Assembly (NCBI GenBank): GCA_902826945.1
Contig: CADEGS010000139.1
Span: 1-11,914 of the forward strand
Length of the DNA: 11,914 bases
Origin: an uncultured bacterium
GTDB lineage: Bacteria; Planctomycetota; UBA1135; GCA-002686595
Reading direction: 5' to 3'
Shown here piece after piece: positions 1 to 6,984 of the stretch. A program made the position numbers and the translations under genes. The notes below the pieces were generated by a model. The model worked only from the letters and a program-made list of their open reading frames with translations, was not told where the DNA came from and made no database searches. How positions within the stretch are numbered: the first letter of the stretch is position 1; every line of letters starts with the position of its first letter.

Positions 1-4
1 CGCG

Positions 5-1204
5 TCACCGTCCGACGGGGACGCGCAGGAGGCCGAGGTCCACGCGGGCCTCCTCGCCGCCCAGCTCGACCAGGATCGGGTCGGGCGGCGCGCCGGCGCG
101 CGCGGGGTCGAGGCGCGCCTCGAAATCGATGCGCAGGAGCACGCTCTCGCCCGGCAGGTCGGCGAGCAGGAAGCCGCCGTCCTGACCGGTGCGCGCGGAG
201 ACCGGCGGCCACGCCGGCCGCAGGTCGTCCGAGCGCGGCGAAGGCCCGACCGTGACCAGGATCTCCGCGAGCGCGCGCCCCTCCTCGTCCACCAGGCGCC
301 CGGCGAGCTCGCGCGTGCCCGCGCGCAGGCGCAGGTCGTCGAGCGCGAGCGTCTCGCCCTCGGCGATCTCGACCGCGAGCGGCACCGTGTCCGGCAGCCA
401 GCGCTCGTCCGCGCGGCGCGCCTGGCACGGGCGCGCCTGGAGCGTGTAGGCGCCGGGATACAGCGACTCGAGCGCGAAGCGGCCGTCCGCGTCGGTGCGC
501 GCGTCGCACAGCAAGCCCTCGACCACGGCCGAGGCGAGGCGCACGCCGATCCCCGCAGCGGGCTCGCCGGAGGGAGCGAGCACGCGCCCCTCCACGCGCG
601 CGGCGCGGAAGGCGCGCAGCGCGACGCGCGCGCTCCCTCCCGCGCCGACCGCGACGCGCCGCGCGAGGAAGCCCGGCCGCTCGGCGGGCTCTCCCGCGGC
701 GGCGCAGTCCTGCTCCTGCCCCCAGGGCGCGAGCCAGCCCTCCGGCAGGCTCTCCTCGCGCGCGAGCGCGCGGTAGACGCCGGGCGGGACCTCGAAGCGC
801 GCCGCGTCGCCGTCCGCGCCGATCGCGAGCGCGCGCTCCGACCCCGACCCGTCCTCGGCGCGCAGCACGACCAGCGCGGGCAGCACCGGGCGACCGGCCT
901 GGTCGAGCAGCGCGACCTCGACCCGTGCGGGCTCGGACGCGGCGGGCGCGGGAGCCTCGCTCGCCGGCGCCGCGGCGGGGAGCCGCTCGGGCGCGGCGCC
1001 TTCCGCCGGAGCGGTCGAGCCCTCTTCCACCTCCGCCGGCGCCGCGGGGCGCACCGCCACGGCGCGGCCGCGCCCTTCCTCCGGCGCCGCGGCGCGGACG
1101 CCCGGAGCCAGGGGCGCGCTCTCGAGCCACGTGACGCCGAAGGCGCACGCTCCTGCGAGGAGCGCGAGCCACAGGGCGCCCTGGCGCGAACGATCGCGTC
1201 GCAT
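5..1204 (-). CDS. Secreted/membrane-anchored protein with carboxypeptidase-regulatory-like repeats
   Basis: 399 aa from an ATG at 1204; the stop TGA is at 5-7. The frame stays open upstream to a GTG at 1306, but the ATG puts a clean signal or anchor sequence at the N terminus: basic residues 1-8, then a hydrophobic stretch at about 10-27 (LWLALLAGACAFGVTWL). Residues 30-92 are an Ala/Pro/Glu-rich linker. Three beta-sandwich-like units follow, at about 94-197, 202-292 and 297-395. The second and third have the carboxypeptidase-regulatory-like pattern: VEGRV..PSGEPAAGIGV with TDADGRF, and LAGRLVDEEGRALAE with TGQDGGF. Such Ig-like domains are usually structural or binding modules at the cell surface; there is no catalytic motif and no substrate can be named. 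Transcribed away from the pseudopilin gene. Family assignment is fairly safe, function unknown. Confidence 0.82.
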   Translation of the reverse strand: MRRDRSRQGALWLALLAGACAFGVTWLESAPLAPGVRAAAPEEGRGRAVAVRPAAPAEVEEGSTAPAEGAAPERLPAAAPASEAPAPAASEPARVEVALLDQAGRPVLPALVVLRAEDGSGSERALAIGADGDAARFEVPPGVYRALAREESLPEGWLAPWGQEQDCAAAGEPAERPGFLARRVAVGAGGSARVALRAFRAARVEGRVLAPSGEPAAGIGVRLASAVVEGLLCDARTDADGRFALESLYPGAYTLQARPCQARRADERWLPDTVPLAVEIAEGETLALDDLRLRAGTRELAGRLVDEEGRALAEILVTVGPSPRSDDLRPAWPPVSARTGQDGGFLLADLPGESVLLRIDFEARLDPARAGAPPDPILVELGGEEARVDLGLLRVPVGR

Positions 1205-1269
1205 CCGTCGAAGCTGCGGAACCGGGAGGTGGACGCGAACCCGGGGGGAGGCCCGCGCGAAGGAGGAAG

Positions 1270-1275
1270 AGAATA
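1270..1275 (-). promoter_or_regulatory. Possible -10 element upstream of the carboxypeptidase-regulatory-like gene
   Basis: TATTCT on the minus strand, about 65 nt upstream of the ATG at 1204, lies in the only AT-richer patch between the two divergent genes. No convincing -35 is seen at 16-18 nt. A GTGAGA sits about 19 nt upstream, which is too far for a good match. Weak call. Confidence 0.25.
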
Positions 1276-1344
1276 GCCTGCCGACGCGCCCGCGTCTCAC
1301 CCGCACGGCCGGCCGGACGACGGCGCGCCGCGCGCGCCCCCACG

Positions 1345-1388
1345 GCGGCCGCTCGCGGCCACGGCGGAGGCCGCGAGGCCGCGGCCGC
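1345..1388. repeat. Large GC-only inverted repeat between divergent genes
   Basis: Left arm 1345-1360 and right arm 1369-1388 pair over 16 bp, with a 4-nt bulge (GGCC) in the right arm and an 8-nt loop. Both outer arms are the octamer GCGGCCGC. It lies between the divergent starts at 1204 and 1473, about 85 nt before the pseudopilin ATG, where a terminator is not expected. It could form a cruciform, a 5'-UTR hairpin of the pseudopilin mRNA, or a protein site. Role unknown. The rest of 1205-1472 shows no gene. Confidence 0.5.
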
Positions 1389-1472
1389 GCGCCTCAATCC
1401 CCGCCCCGGCCGCGGCCGAAGAAGAGGCCTGGGCCCTGCCGCCCCGGCCGGCGCGGGGGCCCGAGCCGAACC

Positions 1473-1985
1473 ATGCCCCGACGCAGGCGCCAGGCCGGAT
1501 TCACGATCCTCGAGCTCCTGCTGGCGCTCCTGGTGCTCTCGGTGGTCGCCTCGCTCTCGATCCCGGCCTACTTCGCGCGCTCGGAGGTGACGCTCGAGAA
1601 CGCGAGCATCCTGCTCGCGCACGACCTGCGCGCCGCCCAGAACCGCGCCGCGTACATGGGCGAGCCCGCGCTCTTCGCCTTCGACCCGGCCGAGAACGGC
1701 TACGAGGTGCGCGACGAGTTCGGCGCCCTGATTCGCAACCCGACGACGCGCCAGCCGTTCGTGCGCTGCTACTCGCTCGACGGCGTCTTCGACGGGGTCG
1801 AGATCCGCTCGGCGCGCTTCGGCGACGACCAGACGCTCGTGTTCGACAAGCGCGGCTCGGCCCTCGAGTCGGGCGAGGTCGAGCTCGTCTTCGGCTCCGA
1901 CCGCCGCGTGCTGCGCATCGCGAAGGGCGCCGGGACCGTGCACATCGAGGGCACGACCTCGGGCTGGCGCGACCAGGGGCACTGA
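1473..1985 (+). CDS. GspH/FimT-type prepilin-like protein (type II secretion/type IV pilus pseudopilin)
   Basis: 170 aa. The ATG at 1473 is chosen because it yields a short basic leader, MPRRRRQAG, ending in the Gly required by prepilin peptidase. Cleavage is expected between G9 and F10, which becomes the N-methylated residue. E14 is the conserved Glu5 of the mature protein. Hydrophobic helix about 10-33 (FTILELLLALLVLSVVASLS) anchors the subunit before assembly. Residues 45-85 (ILLAHDLRAAQNRAA, then FAFDPAENGYEVRD) match the GspH/FimT pattern of an amphipathic helix followed by a beta-rich domain. The upstream reading frame is open back to 1131 but is low-complexity Arg/Pro and is not taken as coding. 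No strong Shine-Dalgarno is visible. No other pilus or secretion gene is in the window, so the machine it serves is unknown. Good confidence in the class, moderate in the GspH subfamily. Confidence 0.85.
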   Translation: MPRRRRQAGFTILELLLALLVLSVVASLSIPAYFARSEVTLENASILLAHDLRAAQNRAAYMGEPALFAFDPAENGYEVRDEFGALIRNPTTRQPFVRCYSLDGVFDGVEIRSARFGDDQTLVFDKRGSALESGEVELVFGSDRRVLRIAKGAGTVHIEGTTSGWRDQGH

Positions 1986-2092
1986 AGGACGCTCCGTCCC
2001 TCCCCGTCCACATCGGGGAAGGAGAAGGGGGAGCCGCCCCCTCGTTTCGAGGAGGCGACTCCGCGCCGTGGCCCCGGCGCGAGCGCCGGAAG

Positions 2093-2121
2093 GGCCGGGA
2101 GGAAGGCAGGGCCTCCCGGCC
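2093..2121. terminator. 10-bp perfect hairpin, possible terminator
   Basis: Arms GGCCGGGAGG (2093-2102) and CCTCCCGGCC (2112-2121) pair perfectly around a 9-nt loop. This is the most stable-looking stem between the two convergent genes. No T run follows on either strand, so any termination would be non-canonical, as is common in very GC-rich genomes. Confidence 0.35.
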
Positions 2122-2156
2122 GACCCGCGGCCCGAGCAGGATGGTCCGCGGGGCGC

Positions 2157-2198
2157 TCCGGTCTCGCGACCGGACTCGAGGGCTTCGCGTGCGAAGCC
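2157..2198. terminator. Tandem tetraloop hairpins, possible bidirectional terminator
   Basis: Two adjacent perfect 7-bp stems, each with a 4-nt loop. The first is TCCGGTC-TCGC-GACCGGA (2157-2174). The second is GGCTTCG-CGTG-CGAAGCC (2181-2198). They are separated by six bases. The minus-strand operon ends about 110 nt upstream at 2307 and the pseudopilin about 170 nt away on the other side. No T tract is present. Confidence 0.35.
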
Positions 2199-2306
2199 CG
2201 CCAGAGCGTCGCCGCAGTGGCAGGATCGGCGACGAAGGCCGAGCCTACCAGGGTTCCGCGAGGCCGCAACCCGCGCCGCACCGGTCGTGCGCGCGCCGCC
2301 CGCTCC

Positions 2307-2807
2307 CTACCAGGCGTCGATGCCGCCGCGCAGCGCGCGCACCTGGGCGAAGCCGTGGCCGGCGAAGTAGGCGGCGACGTCGAGCGCCTTCGAGCCGTCC
2401 TGGCACACGAACACGAGGCGCGTGTCCTTCGGCAGCTCCAGGTAGCGCTGGCTGTTCGCGAAGTCGAGCGGCTCGGCTTGCGGGAAGGGCGCGCGCTCGG
2501 CCTCCTGCGGCGGGCGCACGTCGACCAGGCGCAGCGCCTCGCCCGCCTCCAGCCCGCGGCGCAGCTCGGCCGCGTCGACCTGCATGCTCCGGTCGACCTC
2601 GTCCGAGCGCTCCAGGTGGTCGATCACCTCGCGCACGTCGAGAATGTTGTGGTCCTTGCAGACCTCCGCCAGCGTCTCGGTCGGCTGGAAGGCGCAGGCG
2701 GAGCAGCCGCCCACGTGGTAGCGCTGGAACAGCGCGCGCTGCGCGGAGGGGAAGAGACGCAGGATCTCCTCCATCTTCATGTCGGGGGTGATCGTCGCTC
2801 GGCTCAT
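2307..2807 (-). CDS. DUF1858 (redox disulfide) - rhodanese fusion protein
   Basis: 166 aa, cytoplasmic, no signal or membrane segment. N-terminal part (about 5-60) matches the DUF1858 pattern: ITPDMKMEEILRLFPSA, then GGCSACAFQPTETLAEVC with C35 and C38 as a CxxC pair and a third Cys at 50. C-terminal part (about 75-166) is a single rhodanese domain: LVDVRPPQEAE, then the catalytic loop CQDGSK with C135 as predicted persulfide-bearing residue, and the final ALRGGIDAW typical of the fold. Rhodaneses move sulfane sulfur, and some act as redox or sulfur sensors; the substrate here is unknown. The start ATG overlaps the stop of the upstream kinase (ATGA), with GAGG four bases before it. It is the last gene of the sigma/kinase operon. 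A TACAAT box 9 nt before the ATG could also give it its own transcript. Confidence 0.9.
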   Translation of the reverse strand: MSRATITPDMKMEEILRLFPSAQRALFQRYHVGGCSACAFQPTETLAEVCKDHNILDVREVIDHLERSDEVDRSMQVDAAELRRGLEAGEALRLVDVRPPQEAERAPFPQAEPLDFANSQRYLELPKDTRLVFVCQDGSKALDVAAYFAGHGFAQVRALRGGIDAW

Positions 2808-4201
2808 GGGGCCTCGATTGTACGCGGCGAGGCGCCGGGCCCCGCGGGCGCGTCGCGGGCGATCTCTGCCGCGGCTCCGGCGGCGTGCGCCTCGGCCAGG
2901 AGCGCGCGACCGCGCTCGGCGAGCCCCATCGCCGCGCAGGCCCGGCCGAGCAGGCCCAGGAGCCGCGCGCGCGCCGCGGGGTCGAGCGCGGCGTCGGGGC
3001 CGAGCCCGCCGGCCGCGCGCTCGACGAGCTGGCGCGCGTCGAGCTCCGCCGGCGCGAACGGGTCGCTGCTCTCGAAGACCTCCTGCAGGAAGCCGACGGC
3101 GGCGTTCGCGGTCTCCGCCTCGCGCCGCTCGGCGCGCGCGCGCTCCTCGTTGGCGCGCGCCTCGGCGCGGTAGGCGTTCGCGAGCGCCTCGCTCGCGCGC
3201 GACTCGTGGCGCAGCCGCAGCCAGAGCGCGGTGCTCGTCGCCGTCGCGAGGAGCAGCGCGACGAGCACCGCCGCGAGCGTCGCGACGAGCGAGCGGTGGC
3301 GGCGCGCGAAGCGTGCCAGGCGCAGCGCGCGGCTGGCCGGCCGCGCCAGGATCGGCTCGCCGTCCAGGACGCGGCGCAGGTCGCGTCCGAGCTCCTCGGC
3401 CGAGGCGTAGCGCCGCGCGCGCTCCTTCGCCATCGCCTTGGCGACGATCACCTCGACGTCGCCGCGCCACAGCGAGTCCAGGCGCGAGAGCGGCTCGGGC
3501 TCCTGCTCGAGCACGACGCGCGCCGCCTCGTGCAGCGCCAGCCCCTCGAGCGCGAACGGCCGCCGCCCGCCCAGGAGCTCGTAGGCGAGCACGCCGAGCG
3601 CGTACACGTCGTCGCGCGGATCGGGCGGGCCGGGCTCGCCGCGCACCTGCTCGGGGCTCATCGACGCGAGCGTGCCCACGACCTCCCCGGCCGCGGTCTG
3701 GCGCGAGTCCTCGCCGCCCGCCGCGTGCGCGACGCCGAAGTCGAGCACGCGCGGCTGGCCGCGCTCGTCGACGAGCACGTTGGCCGCCTTCAGGTCGCGG
3801 TGCACGACGCCGCGCTGGTGCGCGTGGTGCACGGCGTCGCACAGGCGCGCGAGGAGCGCCAGGCGCTCGCGCGCGGGCGTCGCGCGCCGCGCGAGCCAGC
3901 CGTCGATGCGCTCGCCGCGCACGAGCTCCATCGCGATGAAGGGCTGCGGGCCCGCGGGCGTCTCGGCGACGCCCGACTCGTACACGCGCGCGATGCCGGG
4001 GTGGTCGAGCCAGCCCAGGAGCTCCGCCTCGCGCCGGAAGCGCCGCGCGGCGCGCGCGCGGCCCGGGTGCAGCAGCTTGAGCGCCACCAGGCGCCGCGGC
4101 GAGCGCTGCCACGCCTCCCACACGACGCCCGCGCCGCCCTCGCCGAGGCGCCGCACGAGCTCGTAGGAGCCGACCGTGCGTCCCGCGCCGTCGATCCTCA
4201 T
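2804..4201 (-). CDS. Membrane Ser/Thr protein kinase, short paralogue nearly lacking TPRs
   Basis: 465 aa. Hanks-type kinase domain at about 12-280 with the key residues intact: P-loop G20-E-G-G-A-G25, Lys42 in VALK, helix-C Glu58, HRDLKAAN with D136 and N141, DFG at 154-156, SPE at 182-184, and DVYALG from D198. One membrane helix at about 303-328 (SLVATLAAVLVALLLATATSTALWL) is followed by a charged, coiled-coil-like stretch (330-370). The protein ends after one helical-pair motif (410-442) that aligns with the first TPR of the upstream kinase, followed by an Ala/Pro/Gly tail. Compared with that neighbour it lacks the N-terminal extension of about 80 residues and essentially the whole TPR array. 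Expected topology is kinase in the cytoplasm and tail outside. ATG at 4201 overlaps the upstream stop as ATGA; its own stop overlaps the rhodanese start in the same way. Probably an active kinase; substrates unknown, the sigma factor is a candidate. Confidence 0.92.
   Translation of the reverse strand: MRIDGAGRTVGSYELVRRLGEGGAGVVWEAWQRSPRRLVALKLLHPGRARAARRFRREAELLGWLDHPGIARVYESGVAETPAGPQPFIAMELVRGERIDGWLARRATPARERLALLARLCDAVHHAHQRGVVHRDLKAANVLVDERGQPRVLDFGVAHAAGGEDSRQTAAGEVVGTLASMSPEQVRGEPGPPDPRDDVYALGVLAYELLGGRRPFALEGLALHEAARVVLEQEPEPLSRLDSLWRGDVEVIVAKAMAKERARRYASAEELGRDLRRVLDGEPILARPASRALRLARFARRHRSLVATLAAVLVALLLATATSTALWLRLRHESRASEALANAYRAEARANEERARAERREAETANAAVGFLQEVFESSDPFAPAELDARQLVERAAGGLGPDAALDPAARARLLGLLGRACAAMGLAERGRALLAEAHAAGAAAEIARDAPAGPGASPRTIEAP
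2817..2822 (-). promoter_or_regulatory. TACAAT -10-like box 9 nt before the rhodanese start
   Basis: On the minus strand TACAAT is followed by CGAGGCCCC and then ATG (2807). The same box with the same 9-nt spacing precedes the sigma-factor ATG. If it is a -10 element the transcript would start about 2-3 nt before the ATG, nearly leaderless. It lies inside the 3' end of the kinase gene. There is no recognisable -35 at 17 nt. The hexamer stands out in almost pure GC sequence. Confidence 0.4.
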
Positions 4202-6984
4202 CGTGCGCCGTCCGCCGCGGCGTCGGCGTCGCGCGCGCCCTGCGCTCCCTCGTCCAGCCAGGCGCGCGCCTGCGCGAGCATGTCCGGGCGCTCGCCGGTC
4301 TGCTCCGCGATCGCCACCACCTCGCGCAGCAGCGGCTCGGCCTCCTCCGCGCGCCCGAGCTGGCGCAGGACGCCCGCCAGCTCGACGCGCATCTCCTGCG
4401 CCATCGGGCTCCGCTCCCCGAAGGCGCCGCGCGCGCCCGCGAGCGCGCGCCGGCGCAGCGCGAGCGCCTGCTCCAGCTCGCCCGCGCGGCGCGCGACGAG
4501 CGCCCGGGCCTTGAGCGAGAGCAGGCTGAGGGCGCTCGTCTCGCCCAGCACGCGCACGCGCGCCTCCCAGGCGACGCGCGCCTCGCGCTCGGCCTCCTCC
4601 AGGCGCCCCTGGTCGAGGTACAGGAAGGCCAGGTTGTGGTGCGCCTGCGAGGCCAGCGGGTGGTCGGGGCCGAAGGCACGCTCGACGCGGCCCAGGAGGT
4701 CGTGGAAGAGCGCCTCGGCCTCGTCGCGGCGCGCGGGCACGTCGGCCAGCGCGTAGGCCAGGTCGTGCAGCGCGCCGAGCGTGATCGTGGACTCCGGCCC
4801 ATCGAGCTCCTCCGCCTGCGCCGCGCACTCGAGCAGCATCGGGAGCGCCTCCTCGACGCGCCCCTGGTTGCCGAGCGAGCTCGCGACCTGCGAGCGCGCG
4901 TTGCGGCAGATGACGGAGGTCGGGCCGTAGCGCTCGGCGGCCAGCCGCTCGGCGCGGCGCGCGACCTCCTCGGCCTCGGCGTGGCGCTGCTGCAGGGTCA
5001 GGCACTGCGCGAGCGGCAGGAGCGCGCCGATCGTGGCCGATGGGTTCGACGCCGTGGCGAGCGCGTCGCGCAGCAGCGCCTCCGCGTCGGGCAGGCGCCC
5101 GACCGAGAGCAGGACGCCCGCCAGGTTGACCTTGGCCGGGTCGGTGCGGCGGTGGTCCTTGCCCCAGTGCAGCTCGTGGACGCGCAGGCTCTCGCGGAAG
5201 AGCGCGATCGCCTCGTCCGGCTCCCCCAGCGACCCCAGCGCGATGCCGAGGTCGTTCTGCAGCGTGGCCGCCTCGTCGCTCTCGGGACCGAGCTCGCGCT
5301 GCACGACCGCCAGCGCGGCGCGCAGGTCGCGCGCCGCCTCCGCCGCGCGCGTCCCCTGCGCGCGGCAGTTCGCGAGCTGGTGGAGCAGACGCGCGTGCTC
5401 CAGGCTGCCCGCGCCGTGGACGGTGCGCGCGAGGGCCTCCGCCTCCTCGAGCAGCGGCTCCGCGCGCTGGCGGTGCCCGAGGCCGATGCAGGCCTTGCCG
5501 AGCGCGCCGAGCAGCCGCGCGCGCACGCCCGGCTCGGCCTGCAGCGCGTCGGGCACGCGCCGCGCGGCGCGCTCGATCAGCTCGCGCGCCGTGAGCACGC
5601 GCGGCGTGCCCTCTGCGCCGGCCTCGGGCGAGAGCAGCGCCTCCAGGAAGGCCAGCGTCTCGCTGGCGTTCCGCGCCTCGCGCGCCGTGCGCTCGCGCAG
5701 CGCCTCGGCCGTGCGCGCCTCGTCGCGCGAGCGCTCGGCCAGCGCCGCGTTGCGCGCGGCCTCGCTGCGCACGCGCAGCCACAAGAGCGTGCTCGTCGTC
5801 GCGCCGGCCGCCAGCACGCCGAGCACGAGCGCCAGCGCCGCGAAGGCCGCCCGGTGCCGCCGCACCAGGCGGCGCGCGCGGTAGGCGCGGCTCGGCGGCC
5901 GCGCGCGGATCGGCTCGTGCGCGAGGAAGCGGCGCAGGTCGGCCGCGAGCGCGGAGGCGGACTCGTAGCGGCGCCACTTCTCCTTGGCCATGGCGCGCGC
6001 GACGATCACCTCGACGTCGCCCGCGAGCGCGGGGTCGAGCGCGCCGAGCGACGGCGGCTCCTCGTGCTCGATGCGCCGCGCCGCGTCGCACAGCGCGGTG
6101 GTCTCGAGCTCGAGCGGCCGTCGTCCGGCGAGCAGCTCGTAGCCGAGCACGCCCAGCGCGTAGACGTCGCTCTGCGCGTCCACGCGGAACGAGTCGCCCA
6201 GCGCCTGCTCCGGGCTCATGTAGGCGAGCGTGCCCAGGAGCTCGCCGGTCGCGGTCACGAGCGTCGTGCGCTCGAGGTCGGGGCCGACCAGGCGCGCCAG
6301 GCCGAAGTCGAGCACGCGCGGCCGGCCGCCGGCCTCGACCAGCACGTTCGCCGGCTTGAGGTCGCGGTGCACGACGCCGCGCTCGTGCGCGTGCTGCACG
6401 GCGTCGCACACGCGCGCCAGGAGCTCCAGGCGCTCCTCGCGCGTCGCGGCGCAGAGCGCGCACCAGCGGTCGATGCGCTCGCCGCGCACGAGCTCCATCG
6501 CGAGCCAGGGCTGCACCGCGCCCTGCACGTCGGCCGTGCCCGAGGCCCACACGCGCGCGACGCCGGGGTGGTCGAGGCGGCCGAGCGCCTCGGCCTCGGT
6601 GTGCAGGCGCCGCAGGCGCTCGGCGCCGAAGAGGCCGGGGCGCAGGAGCTTGAGCGCCACGCGCCGCCGCGGCGCCGACTGCTCGGCCTCGTACACGACG
6701 CCCATGCCGCCCGCGCCGAGCACGGAGAGCACGCGGAAGCCCGCCAGCTCGGAGGGCACGGGCGGCGCCGCGAGGAGCTCGCGCGCGAGCGCGGGCGCCT
6801 CGAGCGGCAGCGGGTCGCGGTCGCGCGCGAGCAGCTCGCGCACCTCGCGCGCCAGGTGCGGGTCGTCGCGCTCCGCGCGCGCGAGCGCTTGCTCGAGCGC
6901 GTCGCCCTCGAGGTCGCACACCGCCTCGAACAGGCGGAAGGCGGCCTCGAAGCCGTCGTCCGGCGGCCCGGGGCGCTCGCTCAT
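4198..6984 (-). CDS. Membrane Ser/Thr protein kinase with C-terminal TPR sensor domain
   Basis: 928 aa. Residues 1-80 form a helical N-terminal extension (FRLFEAVCDLEGDALEQAL..) common before such kinases. Kinase domain about 83-355: P-loop G90-A-G-G-M-G95, Lys112 in VALK, helix-C Glu130, HRDLKPAN with D208 and N213, DFG at 226-228, activation segment rich in Thr (240-252), SPE at 257-259, D273 in DVYALG. One transmembrane helix at about 380-404, then a coiled-coil-like linker (405-450), then a TPR array from about 485 to 912 with repeats such as EAIALFRESL, DAEALLRDAL, EAEALFHDLL and EAEPLLREVV. This is the standard kinase-TM-TPR layout of planctomycetes and acidobacteria, with TPRs as partner- or ligand-binding part, probably outside the membrane. 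ATG at 6984 overlaps the sigma-factor stop (ATGA), with GGAG five bases before it. All catalytic residues are present. Confidence 0.94.
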   Translation of the reverse strand: MSERPGPPDDGFEAAFRLFEAVCDLEGDALEQALARAERDDPHLAREVRELLARDRDPLPLEAPALARELLAAPPVPSELAGFRVLSVLGAGGMGVVYEAEQSAPRRRVALKLLRPGLFGAERLRRLHTEAEALGRLDHPGVARVWASGTADVQGAVQPWLAMELVRGERIDRWCALCAATREERLELLARVCDAVQHAHERGVVHRDLKPANVLVEAGGRPRVLDFGLARLVGPDLERTTLVTATGELLGTLAYMSPEQALGDSFRVDAQSDVYALGVLGYELLAGRRPLELETTALCDAARRIEHEEPPSLGALDPALAGDVEVIVARAMAKEKWRRYESASALAADLRRFLAHEPIRARPPSRAYRARRLVRRHRAAFAALALVLGVLAAGATTSTLLWLRVRSEAARNAALAERSRDEARTAEALRERTAREARNASETLAFLEALLSPEAGAEGTPRVLTARELIERAARRVPDALQAEPGVRARLLGALGKACIGLGHRQRAEPLLEEAEALARTVHGAGSLEHARLLHQLANCRAQGTRAAEAARDLRAALAVVQRELGPESDEAATLQNDLGIALGSLGEPDEAIALFRESLRVHELHWGKDHRRTDPAKVNLAGVLLSVGRLPDAEALLRDALATASNPSATIGALLPLAQCLTLQQRHAEAEEVARRAERLAAERYGPTSVICRNARSQVASSLGNQGRVEEALPMLLECAAQAEELDGPESTITLGALHDLAYALADVPARRDEAEALFHDLLGRVERAFGPDHPLASQAHHNLAFLYLDQGRLEEAEREARVAWEARVRVLGETSALSLLSLKARALVARRAGELEQALALRRRALAGARGAFGERSPMAQEMRVELAGVLRQLGRAEEAEPLLREVVAIAEQTGERPDMLAQARAWLDEGAQGARDADAAADGAR

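Larger units (their letters stand above)
1986..2306. other. Gene-free, hairpin-dense region between convergent genes
   Basis: About 320 bp with no credible ORF, between the stops of the plus-strand pseudopilin and the minus-strand rhodanese gene. Short inverted repeats follow one another: 2001-2019 (6-bp stem), 2040-2052 (5 bp), 2074-2089 (6 bp), 2093-2121 (10 bp), 2157-2174 (7 bp), 2181-2198 (7 bp), 2226-2242 (5 bp) and 2277-2291 (5 bp). Stem sequences differ, so this is not one repeat family. None is followed by a T tract on either strand. Bidirectional termination is the simplest role; a structured RNA is possible. Confidence 0.55.

Noticed and set aside
1131..1472. N-terminal extension of the pseudopilin frame
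   Set aside because: The added residues are Arg/Pro/Gly low complexity and would bury the prepilin leader, which must be at the N terminus. They also overlap the divergent gene and the inverted repeat.
1986..2306. Canonical rho-independent terminators
   Set aside because: Hairpins exist, but no T tract of even four bases follows any of them, so they are reported only as possible terminators.
2307..4802. Minus-strand frame of 831 codons ending in the rhodanese protein
   Set aside because: Upstream of 2807 it is an out-of-frame reading of the two kinase genes. The DUF1858 domain begins properly at the ATG at 2807.
2804..6919. Minus-strand frame of 1371 codons ending in the short kinase
   Set aside because: The long upstream part is Arg/Ala-rich out-of-frame translation of the first kinase. 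The real protein starts at 4201, just at the ATGA overlap. It is not a giant fusion.
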